Positions 7,133 through 14,897 of a stretch of DNA of 19,539 nucleotides are shown piece by piece. A model generated the notes under the pieces. It ran no database searches. It saw nothing but the letters and a program-made list of their open reading frames with translations, and had not been told where the DNA came from. The stretch is taken from positions 1 to 19,539 of the forward strand of contig JAEWKY010000120.1 of the NCBI GenBank assembly GCA_023457615.1, read 5' to 3'. How positions within the stretch are numbered: the first letter of the stretch is position 1; each line of letters opens with the position of its first letter. The position numbers and the translations under genes were made by a program. The stretch is from Actinomycetes bacterium (GTDB lineage Bacteria; Actinomycetota; Actinomycetes; Actinomycetales; Microbacteriaceae).

Positions 7133-9521
7133 CGGCGGCCAGCTCCCCCTCGAACACGTAGAACTGGAGGATTCCCTCGTTCATGGCCTCGGCGACCTCG
7201 AACGCAGCGGGCACATCGGCGTCGCCGAGGACGGCGAGCTCGTAGTGGAACTGGTGGAAGCCGCCCAGGCTGGCCTTGAAGTTCGTCTCCCAGAAGTTGT
7301 TCATGACCCAGGAGTAGACCTCGTCCACGTTCCGCGCACCCTCGCCCATGAGCTCGACGGGCCGGGCCGGGAGCGCACCCATGGCGATCAGCGGAGCATC
7401 GGTGCACGCGACGACGACCGGCGCGGCCGAGTGGAAGACGACGGCGTTCTGCACCGCGTAGAAGTCGATGCAGGTGCCGGGCAACTGGTCGATCCTCGGG
7501 CGCATGATCGCGCCCGCCTTGTCGAGGTAGGTCTCCTCGCCCGCGAAGGGGAGGGACAGGTAGAGGTTCTCCGGCTCCCACACACTCGACTTGTGGAGAC
7601 GCAGGTCGACATCGATCTTCGGCGCGCGCTTGTAGGCGGTGAGGATGACGGCGCATTCCTCGGCTCCGTCGATCCGGTAGCTCAGCTCGACCCGCGAGTA
7701 GAGAGGACCGTCTTCGAGCACCTGCACGTCGGCGAGCTCGCCCGCACTGCGGTGAGTGCGCACGGCCTTGCGACTGCGGCCCAGGTTGCGGCGCACGAAG
7801 AGGTAGTCCTCGTCGCCTCGGCGGTGCGTCACCTCGTAGACCGGAGTGAACGCTCCGTAGGGTCGACCCTCGGCGATGAGCTCCCGGTCGTTGGCCTTGT
7901 CGCGGATCGACGTGATGCCGGCGCCCGGCTGGTAGCGGATCGTGAAGTGCGCGTTGTCGATCTCGTCGATGGTCGCGACCCCGCCGTTCGCACGCTTCTC
8001 CTCGGCGTGCCACCGCAGATCGTCGACGCCTTCGATGGCGACCCGAGCCCGTGTACCGGCCGACACGAGCGGCGGGGCGGGCAGCTCGCGCAGCCGATAG
8101 GTGACCACCTGCTTCGGAGCGAGCTCTGCCCAGATGCACATCTCGGGGCCGCGCGAGTAGGCGCTGATCTGGAAGGGCACGGTCTCACCCGTCGCCTCGT
8201 CGACCACTTCGAAGTGCTCGTGCCCGTAGAAGTGCTCGAGGTCGATCACGAGCATGTCGGCGACCGGCCGGTCGTGGGGGTTGACCGCCCGGAAGGCGAG
8301 CTCGCGGTGCGCGGAGACGGCGGTCTCGCCGAAGTGGGCCTGCACGCCCTCGCGGACGATCGTGGCCGACTCGGAGGCCTTGAGCGCGTAGAGGCGCTTC
8401 CACTGATCGAGGTTGTTGACCTGCGGGTGGTAGGGCTCCGTGATGGATGAGGAGTAGCCCCACGTGTGCTCGCCGTAGAACATCAGGTTCTCGAACGCGG
8501 ACGCGTAGTGGGCCGCGTCGACCAGACGCTCCTCCGGGTCGAGCTTCTCGGCCATGTGCAGGCTGCGCGCCGCGGCACGGTACTGCGTGACCTCGGCGGG
8601 CGTCGAGCCGATGCCGTCGGCCCACCAGTCCGTCCAGTCGCCGCGATGGGTGGGAAACTCGACGCCCGATCCCTCGACCGCCTCGAAGAACTCGTCGAGG
8701 GTGACCATCCGAAGCTCGATCCCGTGACCTTCCGCGTTGAACCGGTCGCAGAACTCGAGCACGCGGAGCGACGGCGGGGCGTTGTCGGTCATGTAGCTGC
8801 AGACGCTCACGGGCGCGAAGGGCAGCTCGTAGCCTCCGTCGCGCAGGCTGTCGACGTAGGCGCCGATGCGTCGGACGGCGATCTCGTGCGGGTCGAGCCG
8901 CGATCCGGTCATCCCGTCTTGGAGCGAGTACTCGAACCAGGGCGTCTGGGCGATGCCGAGCTCGTTGCCGAGCGTGTAGTGGTCGCCCGACCAGGAGAGC
9001 ACCTTCTCGCCGAGCGGCGACTCCCACCAGAACGCGCCCTGTTTGCGGAAGAGCGGGTGGTACCCGTGATGCGTGTGGATGTTCGACATCAGCCTCGTCA
9101 CCCCCTGGCGCGCGAGGATGTCGGTGAAGCCCCAGCCGTACCCGTTGACGTCGGCGGTGAGCGCGCTCCGGGCCGGGATGCCGAGCGACTCCCGCTCTTC
9201 TCGCGCCTCGCCCATGATGCGGTCGTGCACGAACTCGGGGATCAGGTCGGTGAGGTTGAAGTAGCTCGCCGAGAGACCGATCCGACCGTCCTGCACGGCG
9301 CGCACGAAGCGCGTGCGCTCGTCGTCGCTCGCGACGGCGAGGAACTCGCGGACGGCCCAGTACGCCTCGCAGTTCCAGCGGAAACGCGGTTCGCGCTCGA
9401 CCAGGTCGATCGCCTCACGGATGAAGGCGATGTGGTGCGCCTTCATCTTCTCCTGGGTATCGGTGTAGCCGATGTCGGTATGAGTGGTGTGCAGGACGTA
9501 CAGGGTGAAGGGGGCGGTCAT
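7122..9521 (-). CDS. GH38-like alpha-mannosidase
   Basis: A 799-residue protein that begins at once with a GH38 catalytic core: LHTTHTDIGYTD supplies H14 and D16 as zinc ligands, D124 in TADVNGYGWG is the likely nucleophile and zinc ligand, and H352 in GEHTWG is the likely fourth ligand. The second half looks like the beta-rich C-terminal region of GH38 enzymes. The motifs differ from the HSHNDPGW and DPFG forms of classical GH38, so it belongs to a divergent branch, perhaps the one carrying the DUF5054 label. No signal peptide is present, so it should release mannose from imported alpha-mannosides in the cytoplasm. The ATG has GAGGAG a few bases upstream. It lies 25 bp after the second permease gene and overlaps the GH76 gene. 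Confidence 0.82.
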   Translation of the reverse strand: MTAPFTLYVLHTTHTDIGYTDTQEKMKAHHIAFIREAIDLVEREPRFRWNCEAYWAVREFLAVASDDERTRFVRAVQDGRIGLSASYFNLTDLIPEFVHDRIMGEAREERESLGIPARSALTADVNGYGWGFTDILARQGVTRLMSNIHTHHGYHPLFRKQGAFWWESPLGEKVLSWSGDHYTLGNELGIAQTPWFEYSLQDGMTGSRLDPHEIAVRRIGAYVDSLRDGGYELPFAPVSVCSYMTDNAPPSLRVLEFCDRFNAEGHGIELRMVTLDEFFEAVEGSGVEFPTHRGDWTDWWADGIGSTPAEVTQYRAAARSLHMAEKLDPEERLVDAAHYASAFENLMFYGEHTWGYSSSITEPYHPQVNNLDQWKRLYALKASESATIVREGVQAHFGETAVSAHRELAFRAVNPHDRPVADMLVIDLEHFYGHEHFEVVDEATGETVPFQISAYSRGPEMCIWAELAPKQVVTYRLRELPAPPLVSAGTRARVAIEGVDDLRWHAEEKRANGGVATIDEIDNAHFTIRYQPGAGITSIRDKANDRELIAEGRPYGAFTPVYEVTHRRGDEDYLFVRRNLGRSRKAVRTHRSAGELADVQVLEDGPLYSRVELSYRIDGAEECAVILTAYKRAPKIDVDLRLHKSSVWEPENLYLSLPFAGEETYLDKAGAIMRPRIDQLPGTCIDFYAVQNAVVFHSAAPVVVACTDAPLIAMGALPARPVELMGEGARNVDEVYSWVMNNFWETNFKASLGGFHQFHYELAVLGDADVPAAFEVAEAMNEGILQFYVFEGELAADAR

Positions 9522-9546
9522 GATGCTCCTCGGCTGTGGTGGCGGG

Positions 9547-10431
9547 TCACTTGCTTCCCGAGAAGGCGATGCCTTGCAGGAAGTACTTCTGGGTGAACAG
9601 GAAGATGACGATCACGGGCAGGGTGACGAAGGCGGCGGCGGCCATCATGGGCCCGTAGTCGACGGCGTTGTTGAACGTGAAGGCTTGAAGGCCCTGGCTG
9701 AGCACCTTGAAGTCGCCGTTCCGCAGGATGATGCTCGGCCAGAGGAAGGCGTTCCACCCGGCCTGGAAGCAGAACACCGTGAGCACTCCGAGCACGGGCT
9801 TCGAGAGCGGGACGTAGATCTGCAGGAAGATGCGCAGTTCGCCCGCGCCGTCGATCCGCGCCGCCTCCCCGATGTCATCGGGGAGTGAGAGGTAGTACGC
9901 GCGCATGAACAGGATGTTGAACACGCTCATCGCCATCGGCAGCACGACGCCGACGAGCGTTCCCGAGAACCCGCTGCCGCCTTGGCCCAGGATGTCGTTG
10001 CCCCCCGCGAGCGGGAACCGCACGAGCACGAGGAACTGCGGGATGAGGATCACCGTGGCCGGCACCATGACGCTCACGAGCATCGTCCAGTAGACGAACC
10101 GCTTGCCGGCGAACTGGAGCTTGGCGAACGCGTACCCGGCGAGCGAGCAGACGACCAGGTTGCAGACGATCACCGTGACGGTGATGAGCAGCGTGTTGGC
10201 GGCGTAGGTCAGCAACGGGATCACCTGGAAGGCGCGCTCCCAGTGCTCGAACGTGATCTCCGTCGGCAGCAGGTTGATCCCCCGCGAGAAGATCTGGTCC
10301 TTCGGACGCAACGAGGTCAGCAGGCTCCAGTAGAAGGGCAGCGCAGCGCTCGCCGCTCCGACGACGAGGCCGAAGACCAGCAGGATGTGGGAGAGCCCGC
10401 GCTTGAGGCGGGGGTTGATGCGACGGGCCAT
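9547..10431 (-). CDS. ABC sugar transporter permease, CUT1 family, MalG type
   Basis: A 294-residue inner-membrane permease beginning MARRINPRLKRG, with a basic N-terminus and about six hydrophobic helices. The ATPase-docking EAA loop reads GEAARIDGAGELRIFLQIYVPLSKPVLG-like with the conserved EAA...G...I...P spacing. The start shares one base with the stop of the first permease (TGATG at 10429-10433), so the two permeases are translationally coupled. A reading frame continues far upstream but overlaps the first permease and is not real. The cargo is inferred to be an alpha-mannoside from the downstream GH38 and GH76 genes. Confidence 0.93.
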   Translation of the reverse strand: MARRINPRLKRGLSHILLVFGLVVGAASAALPFYWSLLTSLRPKDQIFSRGINLLPTEITFEHWERAFQVIPLLTYAANTLLITVTVIVCNLVVCSLAGYAFAKLQFAGKRFVYWTMLVSVMVPATVILIPQFLVLVRFPLAGGNDILGQGGSGFSGTLVGVVLPMAMSVFNILFMRAYYLSLPDDIGEAARIDGAGELRIFLQIYVPLSKPVLGVLTVFCFQAGWNAFLWPSIILRNGDFKVLSQGLQAFTFNNAVDYGPMMAAAAFVTLPVIVIFLFTQKYFLQGIAFSGSK

Positions 10432-11330
10432 CAGATGAGGCTCTCCTTGTTGAGCTTCTGCTGCACGACGGTCACCGCGAGGATGAAGACGAAGAGCACC
10501 ATCGCCTGGGCGCTCGCGTATCCCATCTGGAGCTCCTTGAAGGCGTTCTGGTAGATCAGGAACAGCGGCACGGTCGTCGAGTGGGCGGGCCCGCCCTGTG
10601 TCAGCACGAAGACCTGGTCGAAGATCTGGAACGCCCCGATGAGCGCGATGGTGAGGACGAAGAAGGTCGTGGGAGCGACCAGCGGCAGCGTGATCTGCCA
10701 CAGCTGACGGAACCAACCGGCCCCGTCCATCCGCGCCGACTCGTAGACGGAGGTGGGCACGCCCTGGAGCGCCGCGAGATAGATCACGGTGTTCATCGCG
10801 ACGCTCGACCAGACGCAGATGATGACGATCGAGATCATCGCGGTGCGGCTGTCGTTGAGCCAATTGCTCGGCGGCACCCCGACCAGCCCGAGCGACTGGT
10901 TGAGCAGGCCCTCCGAGGGGCTCATGAGCCACTTCCACACGACTGCCGAGGCGACAGGGGAGGTGAGTGCGGGGAGGAAGAAGAGGACGCGGAACACCCG
11001 GATGCCGCGGATGCGCGCGTTGAGCAGTGCCGCGAGCAGGAAGGAGATGATCACCACGGACGGCACGAACAGCAGCACGAAGACCGCGATGTTGCGCAGC
11101 GACAGCAGGAAGTACGTGTCCTGGAAGGCACGCAGGTAGTTGTCGAGACCGACGAAGCGCGTCGGCGAGAAGATGTTGAAGTTCGTGAAGCTGAGACCCA
11201 GAGCCATGACGCTCGGGATCGCGATCGCGGCCGCGAAGAGCAGCACCGCCGGCGTGATGAAAGCCCACCCGACGAGGTTCTGGCGCCGTCGGCGCGCGAT
11301 CCTGCGCGGGGCGGTGGCGACGGTGGCCAT
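10431..11330 (-). CDS. ABC sugar transporter permease, CUT1 family, MalF type
   Basis: A 299-residue permease starting MATVATAPRRIARRRR, followed by a first helix and about five more. The EAA loop is ESARMDGAGWFRQLWQITLP. I chose ATG 11330 because CCGGAG lies just upstream and the basic N-terminus suits the family; a 21-codon extension to 11393 would overlap the intercistronic hairpin and add no family sequence. The gene follows the binding-protein gene after 62 bp containing a strong stem-loop. No ATP-binding subunit is encoded in the window; actinobacterial CUT1 importers commonly share a global MsiK-type ATPase, which is the likely explanation here. Confidence 0.92.
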   Translation of the reverse strand: MATVATAPRRIARRRRQNLVGWAFITPAVLLFAAAIAIPSVMALGLSFTNFNIFSPTRFVGLDNYLRAFQDTYFLLSLRNIAVFVLLFVPSVVIISFLLAALLNARIRGIRVFRVLFFLPALTSPVASAVVWKWLMSPSEGLLNQSLGLVGVPPSNWLNDSRTAMISIVIICVWSSVAMNTVIYLAALQGVPTSVYESARMDGAGWFRQLWQITLPLVAPTTFFVLTIALIGAFQIFDQVFVLTQGGPAHSTTVPLFLIYQNAFKELQMGYASAQAMVLFVFILAVTVVQQKLNKESLI

Positions 11331-11354
11331 GATGCTCCGGTTCGTTCGGGGTAG

Positions 11355-11387
11355 CGGGGTGGGGAGCGAGCGCGGCTCCCCACCCCG
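11355..11387 (-). other. Strong intercistronic stem-loop between binding-protein and permease genes
   Basis: The arms CGGGGTGGGGAGC (11355-11367) and GCTCCCCACCCCG (11375-11387) are perfectly complementary over 13 bp with a 7-base loop. The hairpin starts six bases after the binding-protein stop. No U-tract follows on the - strand, so it is more likely a 3' stabiliser or partial terminator that raises binding-protein mRNA above permease mRNA, as known for malE-malF in enteric bacteria. Confidence 0.75.
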
Positions 11388-11392
11388 GGCCA

Positions 11393-12658
11393 TCAGTTGG
11401 CGCTGGCGCGCGCCTGCTCGAGGAAGAGGTCTCCCTCGCGCTTCATGACAGCGAGTGTGTCAGCGACCGACTGGGTGCCCTCGAACAGCTTCTGGATCTC
11501 GGGCGCGTACACCGTTCCTTCGAGGGTCGTGAATCCGGGCGCATCCGATCGGATCACGTGGTTGTCGAGGTCCGCGAGGATGTTCCTGAGGTACGGGTCG
11601 TTCGCGAACTGCGGGTCGTTCTGCACCGACTTCAGCGCCGAGAAGCCGCCGAGCACCTCCGCCCACCGGAGGCTGTTCTCCTCCTGGTGGGAGGCCCACT
11701 CGATGAAGGCCTTCGCGGTCTCGCCGTTCTCGGCGTTGGCGGGGGTCACGAGGCTCCAGCTGGTCTGGATGCCGCCCGCGTGCGCACCCGGAGCCCGGCC
11801 CTCCGGGATCGGCATGAACGTGAAGTCGATCTCGTCGGCGTAGTCGTCGTAGTTGCGCAGCATCGACGTGGGCCAGAGGGTCATGGCCTCCTCGCCCGTG
11901 ACGAAGCCGTCGCCGCCGCCGGACGCGGCGTAGTTCGACGAGAAGACACCGGCGTCGAGCAGTTCACGGAAGTAATCGAGGACGTCCTCCGCGGCGCTGT
12001 CGAGGTTGACCGTCGTCTCGTCGTCCGAGAGCGGGGTCCCGCCGTTGGCGTACACGAAGGAGTTGAACAGGTAGGGAGCCATCTTGAGGTTGATGCCCGC
12101 CGAAACGCCCTCGACCGTCATCGCGGCCTCGGCGGCCTCCAGCACCTCGTCCCACGTCGCGGGCGGCGCGTCGATGCCGGCCTCGTTCAGGATGCCGAGG
12201 TTGACGTACAGACCCCAGATGTCGATGTTGACGGGCAGGCCGTAGACGTGTCCGTCGGTGGTGAGCTCCTGCATCGACTGGTCGTTGAAGTCGGCGGTGT
12301 CGACTCCCGCGGCGGAGAGATGCTCGTCGAGCGCGGCCAGCTGGCCGAGGCTTCCGTAGCGACGCACCTCTTGCGCGTCCCACAGCATGATGTCGGGCAC
12401 GTCGCCCGCGATCGCGGACGCCTGGAAGGCGCTCATCATGTCGGGCTGGGCGACGTAGGTGACGTTCGCCCCGGTGTCCTCGTTGAAGTCGTCCAGGATG
12501 GCGGTGATCTGGTCGGCCACGTCGCCGTCCCAGTATCCCCAGAAGACGGCGTCTCCCGACGGCGTCTGCGGTGTCTCGGCAGCGCCTGCGCAACCGCTGA
12601 GCGCGACGCCGAGCGCTACGGTCGCGGCGACGGCGCCGCCCCATGCACGTGACTTCAT
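11393..12658 (-). CDS. ABC transporter sugar-binding lipoprotein (CUT1 solute-binding protein)
   Basis: A 421-residue extracytoplasmic binding protein. The N-terminus has basic residues, a hydrophobic segment and the lipobox LSGC, with C23 as the lipid-modified cysteine, so it is anchored to the outer face of the membrane. The body has the fold markers of family 1 sugar-binding proteins, for example VFWGYWDGDVADQI, DIMLWDAQEVRRYG, YGLPVNIDIWGLYVN and AKAFIEWASH. ATG 12658 is chosen because GGAGGAG lies six bases upstream and the signal peptide begins there; ATG 12694 in the same frame lacks such support. It is the first gene of the leftward mannoside operon, behind a promoter with an operator-like palindrome. 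Confidence 0.93.
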   Translation of the reverse strand: MKSRAWGGAVAATVALGVALSGCAGAAETPQTPSGDAVFWGYWDGDVADQITAILDDFNEDTGANVTYVAQPDMMSAFQASAIAGDVPDIMLWDAQEVRRYGSLGQLAALDEHLSAAGVDTADFNDQSMQELTTDGHVYGLPVNIDIWGLYVNLGILNEAGIDAPPATWDEVLEAAEAAMTVEGVSAGINLKMAPYLFNSFVYANGGTPLSDDETTVNLDSAAEDVLDYFRELLDAGVFSSNYAASGGGDGFVTGEEAMTLWPTSMLRNYDDYADEIDFTFMPIPEGRAPGAHAGGIQTSWSLVTPANAENGETAKAFIEWASHQEENSLRWAEVLGGFSALKSVQNDPQFANDPYLRNILADLDNHVIRSDAPGFTTLEGTVYAPEIQKLFEGTQSVADTLAVMKREGDLFLEQARASAN

Positions 12659-12761
12659 CGTTACTCCTCCCCTGCAGTCGAGCCGCAGGTCCATGGTGTC
12701 TGCCTCGCGCGCGTCTTCGCTGACCGCGGAGGAGGCGCTGGGGGCGCCGGGGTGGAAACTG

Positions 12762-12790
12762 ACGGTAACGATACCATCCGGGCCTGTCAA
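12762..12790 (-). promoter_or_regulatory. Promoter of the transporter/mannosidase operon
   Basis: On the - strand a perfect TTGACA (12785-12790) is followed by a 17-base spacer and TACCGT (12762-12767). The predicted start is near 12755, leaving an untranslated leader of about 97 bases to the ATG at 12658. Confidence 0.7.
12764..12775. promoter_or_regulatory. LacI-family operator, transporter promoter copy
   Basis: GGTAACGATACC is a 12-bp dyad with central CG, typical of LacI-family operators. It overlaps the -10 element and spacer of the leftward promoter, so a bound repressor would block polymerase. It is the exact reverse complement of the word before the ROK kinase gene (13919-13930). 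Confidence 0.75.
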
Positions 12791-12819
12791 GTCCGGTCGG
12801 ACTCGTCGACCGGGGGTGC

Positions 12820-12831
12820 GATATCGTTCCC
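12820..12831. promoter_or_regulatory. Weaker LacI-family operator copy with -10 element, LacI gene
   Basis: GATATCGTTCCC matches the GGTATCGTTACC word at 10 of 12 positions but is a poor dyad. It contains TATCGT (12822-12827), a -10 candidate seven bases before the LacI ATG at 12835. No ribosome site is near, so the LacI transcript may be leaderless and weakly autoregulated. No good -35 is visible. Confidence 0.45.
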
Positions 12832-12834
12832 GGC

Positions 12835-13878
12835 ATGACCGACGAGGACGCTGCCGTGTCGGCAGCGCCCGACGGTCCGCCGACCTCGCGGTCTCCCGTC
12901 ATCAAGGATGTGGCCCGCGAGGCGGGGGTCAGCCCGATGGCCGTCTCGCGCGCGCTCGGCGACGGCAAGGGCGTTCGGCCCGAGGTGCGTGAGCACGTGC
13001 TCGAGGTCGCCGCGCGCCTGGGATACCGGCGCAATGAGAACGCCCGCAGCATCCGCCCCGGACACACGAGCGGCCTCATCGGCGTGGCGATCACGCACAT
13101 CAACAACCCGTACTACGGCAACGTGGTGCTCGGCATCGAAGACGCGGTCGGCGCGGTCGGAAAGCGCATCCTGCTCGGGACGACGGGCGAGGACCCGGTG
13201 CGTGAGGCCCAGCTCGTCTCCGACCTCATGGGTCGTCAGGTCGAGGGCCTGATCGTCGTGCCGTCCGGCGGCGAGGCGGAGCATCTTCGGTCTCCACAGC
13301 TGCTGCGCACCCCGCTGGTGCTGGCATCGCGTCAGCTCGAGGGGATCGAGACCGACGCCGTGGTCGTCGACGACGTCGGCGGCGCGATCGCCGGGGTCGA
13401 CGCGGCTCTCGACCGCGGGCTCCACCGGATCGCCTACCTCGGCTACGCGGCGTCGACCTTCACCGGCGAGCGGCGGTTCAGCGGATTCCGGCAGGCACTC
13501 GCCCGACGGGCGGTGCCGCTCGACGACGGGCTCGTGCGTCGCGACCTTCACGACATCGCGAGCGCGCGTCGTGCCGCCGGCGATCTCCTCGATCTCCCGA
13601 CGCCGCCGGACGCGATCTTCTGCGCGAACAACCGTTCGGCCGTCGGTGCGCTCGAGGAGATCGGCGCGCGACGTCGCAAGGGTCGCATCGAGCTCCCCGC
13701 GATCGTGAGCTTCGACCGCTTCGAGCTCGCCGACCTCATGCCGATCCCCGTCGTCATCATCGATCACGACGGACGAGAACTCGGGCGGCAGGCCGGGCAG
13801 CTGTTGCTCGAGCGCCTGGCCGGAACCGCGCCCGACGGCCCGCGACGCGTCGAGATCCCGGCGGTCGTGCGGGGCTGA
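12835..13878 (+). CDS. LacI-family transcriptional regulator of the mannoside locus
   Basis: A 347-residue regulator. The helix-turn-helix is VIKDVAREAGVSPMAVSRALG (about residues 22-42), followed by the hinge helix segment NENARSIRPG and a periplasmic-binding-protein-like sugar domain (GLIGVAITHINNPYYGNVVLGIEDAV to the end). The position usually held by the leucine that intercalates at the operator centre is isoleucine here (ARSIR). It is divergent from the transporter operon and 56 bp ahead of the kinase gene. Matching operator words at these promoters make it the likely local repressor, with an imported mannoside or mannose as probable inducer; the ligand is inferred. Confidence 0.93.
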   Translation: MTDEDAAVSAAPDGPPTSRSPVIKDVAREAGVSPMAVSRALGDGKGVRPEVREHVLEVAARLGYRRNENARSIRPGHTSGLIGVAITHINNPYYGNVVLGIEDAVGAVGKRILLGTTGEDPVREAQLVSDLMGRQVEGLIVVPSGGEAEHLRSPQLLRTPLVLASRQLEGIETDAVVVDDVGGAIAGVDAALDRGLHRIAYLGYAASTFTGERRFSGFRQALARRAVPLDDGLVRRDLHDIASARRAAGDLLDLPTPPDAIFCANNRSAVGALEEIGARRRKGRIELPAIVSFDRFELADLMPIPVVIIDHDGRELGRQAGQLLLERLAGTAPDGPRRVEIPAVVRG

Positions 13879-13898
13879 CCCGCCGGCCCGCGGGCGAC

Positions 13899-13926
13899 TT
13901 GCGTTCGGTAGGGAGGTTGGTATCGT
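13899..13926 (+). promoter_or_regulatory. Probable leaderless promoter of the kinase-isomerase operon
   Basis: TTGCGT (13899-13904), a 16-base spacer and TATCGT (13921-13926) form a plausible -35/-10 pair, with the -10 ending eight bases before ATG 13935. The only purine-rich ribosome-like site, GGGAGG at 13911-13916, is 18 bases away and too far to serve, so the mRNA probably begins at the ATG. Confidence 0.55.
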
Positions 13927-13934
13927 TACCAACC
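13915..13934. promoter_or_regulatory. LacI-family operator, ROK kinase promoter copy
   Basis: GGTTGGTATCGTTACCAACC is a 20-bp dyad matching at 9 of 10 pairs with central CG. It covers the -10 element and ends at the base before the kinase ATG. Its 12-bp core is the exact reverse complement of the one at the transporter promoter (12764-12775). A bound LacI protein would stop initiation directly. Confidence 0.8.
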
Positions 13935-14897
13935 ATGCGACCTCACGCGCGCGCCACACTGGCCGTCGACCTCGGCGGCACGGACATCAAGCTCGGCCTC
14001 TTCGACGGTCCGCGCGTGCTCGCGACGACGGAGTTCGCGACGACGGGAGCCGCCGCCGATCTCGACGCGGTTCGCGACGGCGTCGAGCGGCTCACCACCG
14101 AGGCGGGCCTCTCGGGCGCGTATCGCGGAGTGGGCATCGCAGTGCCGGGAATCGTCGACCGATCCGCCGGCGCACTCGTCGGCGCGCAGGACAAGTATCC
14201 GTGGGCGCTCGGTCGCGACCTCGTGAGCTGGGCGGAGGATGCCTTCGGTGCCCCCGCGGTGCTCGAGAACGACGCTCGCGCCGCGCTCGTCGGAGAGCGC
14301 CGCTACGGGGCGGCGACCTCCCATCCGGACGCGGTGCTTCTCACACTCGGCACCGGGATCGGAACCGCAGCGACTCTCTCCGGGGTGCTCGTGCGCGGTC
14401 GTACCGACCACGCCGGAGTGCTCGGCGGCCATCTCACGATGCAGCTCGACGGCCCGCTCTGCAACTGCGGCAACCTCGGCTGCGCGGAGTCGCTCGCGAG
14501 CACCTGGGCCCTCCCGCGCGTCGTCGCCGAGCATCCGGAGCTCGACGCCCATCCAGACTGGCGCCGCCGACTCGAGCGCGGCAACCTCAGCCTCCGCGAC
14601 ATCATGGCGGCACCGACCTCCGACGCGTTCGCGACCGACGTCGCCGACCGCTTCATCCGCGTCTGGGGAGCTGTCGCGGTCGGACTGTGCCACGCCTACG
14701 ACCCGTCGATCGTGATCGTCACCGGCGGCGTGATGCGATCTGCCGCGCGCATCCTGCCCGGCGTCCGCGCCCACGTCGAGGCCCACCTGTGGTCGACGGC
14801 GCCGCGACCGCTCATCCACACGCCGACCCGCCCAGAGCACTCGGTGCTCCTGGGGCTGGCCGCACTCGCCGAACCGCATCCGGAGGACCACCGATGA
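13935..14897 (+). CDS. ROK-family sugar kinase, probable mannose/hexose kinase
   Basis: A 320-residue ROK kinase that should phosphorylate a free hexose at O6. The ATP phosphate loop is VDLGGTDIK (11-19), the catalytic base D113 lies in LENDARAALVGE, the second phosphate loop is LGTGIGT (138-144), and the zinc site CNCGNLGCAE has C176, C178, C183 and E185. The usual sugar-contact ExGH motif is replaced by LGGH (163-166), so the glutamate is missing. ATG 13935 is chosen over TTG 13899 because the longer start would make the operator and -10 coding and adds no ROK sequence. The stop overlaps the isomerase start by ATGA, which suggests the pair acts together: hexose to mannose 6-phosphate to fructose 6-phosphate. 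Confidence 0.88.
   Translation: MRPHARATLAVDLGGTDIKLGLFDGPRVLATTEFATTGAAADLDAVRDGVERLTTEAGLSGAYRGVGIAVPGIVDRSAGALVGAQDKYPWALGRDLVSWAEDAFGAPAVLENDARAALVGERRYGAATSHPDAVLLTLGTGIGTAATLSGVLVRGRTDHAGVLGGHLTMQLDGPLCNCGNLGCAESLASTWALPRVVAEHPELDAHPDWRRRLERGNLSLRDIMAAPTSDAFATDVADRFIRVWGAVAVGLCHAYDPSIVIVTGGVMRSAARILPGVRAHVEAHLWSTAPRPLIHTPTRPEHSVLLGLAALAEPHPEDHR

Noticed and set aside
9547..11268. 573-codon frame suggesting a fused permease
   Set aside because: The upstream half overlaps the real MalF-type permease in another frame. The MalG-type protein begins at 10431 with a TGATG junction.
11331..11393. Longer start for the MalF-type permease (MARGGEPRSLP...)
   Set aside because: It would translate the intercistronic hairpin and lacks a ribosome site, whereas ATG 11330 has GGAG upstream and a normal family N-terminus.
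12671..12689. Possible hairpin (CCTGC/GCAGG) next to the binding-protein ribosome site
   Set aside because: Only five pairs around a nine-base loop; expected by chance at this GC content, and no riboswitch-like core is visible in the 97-base leader.
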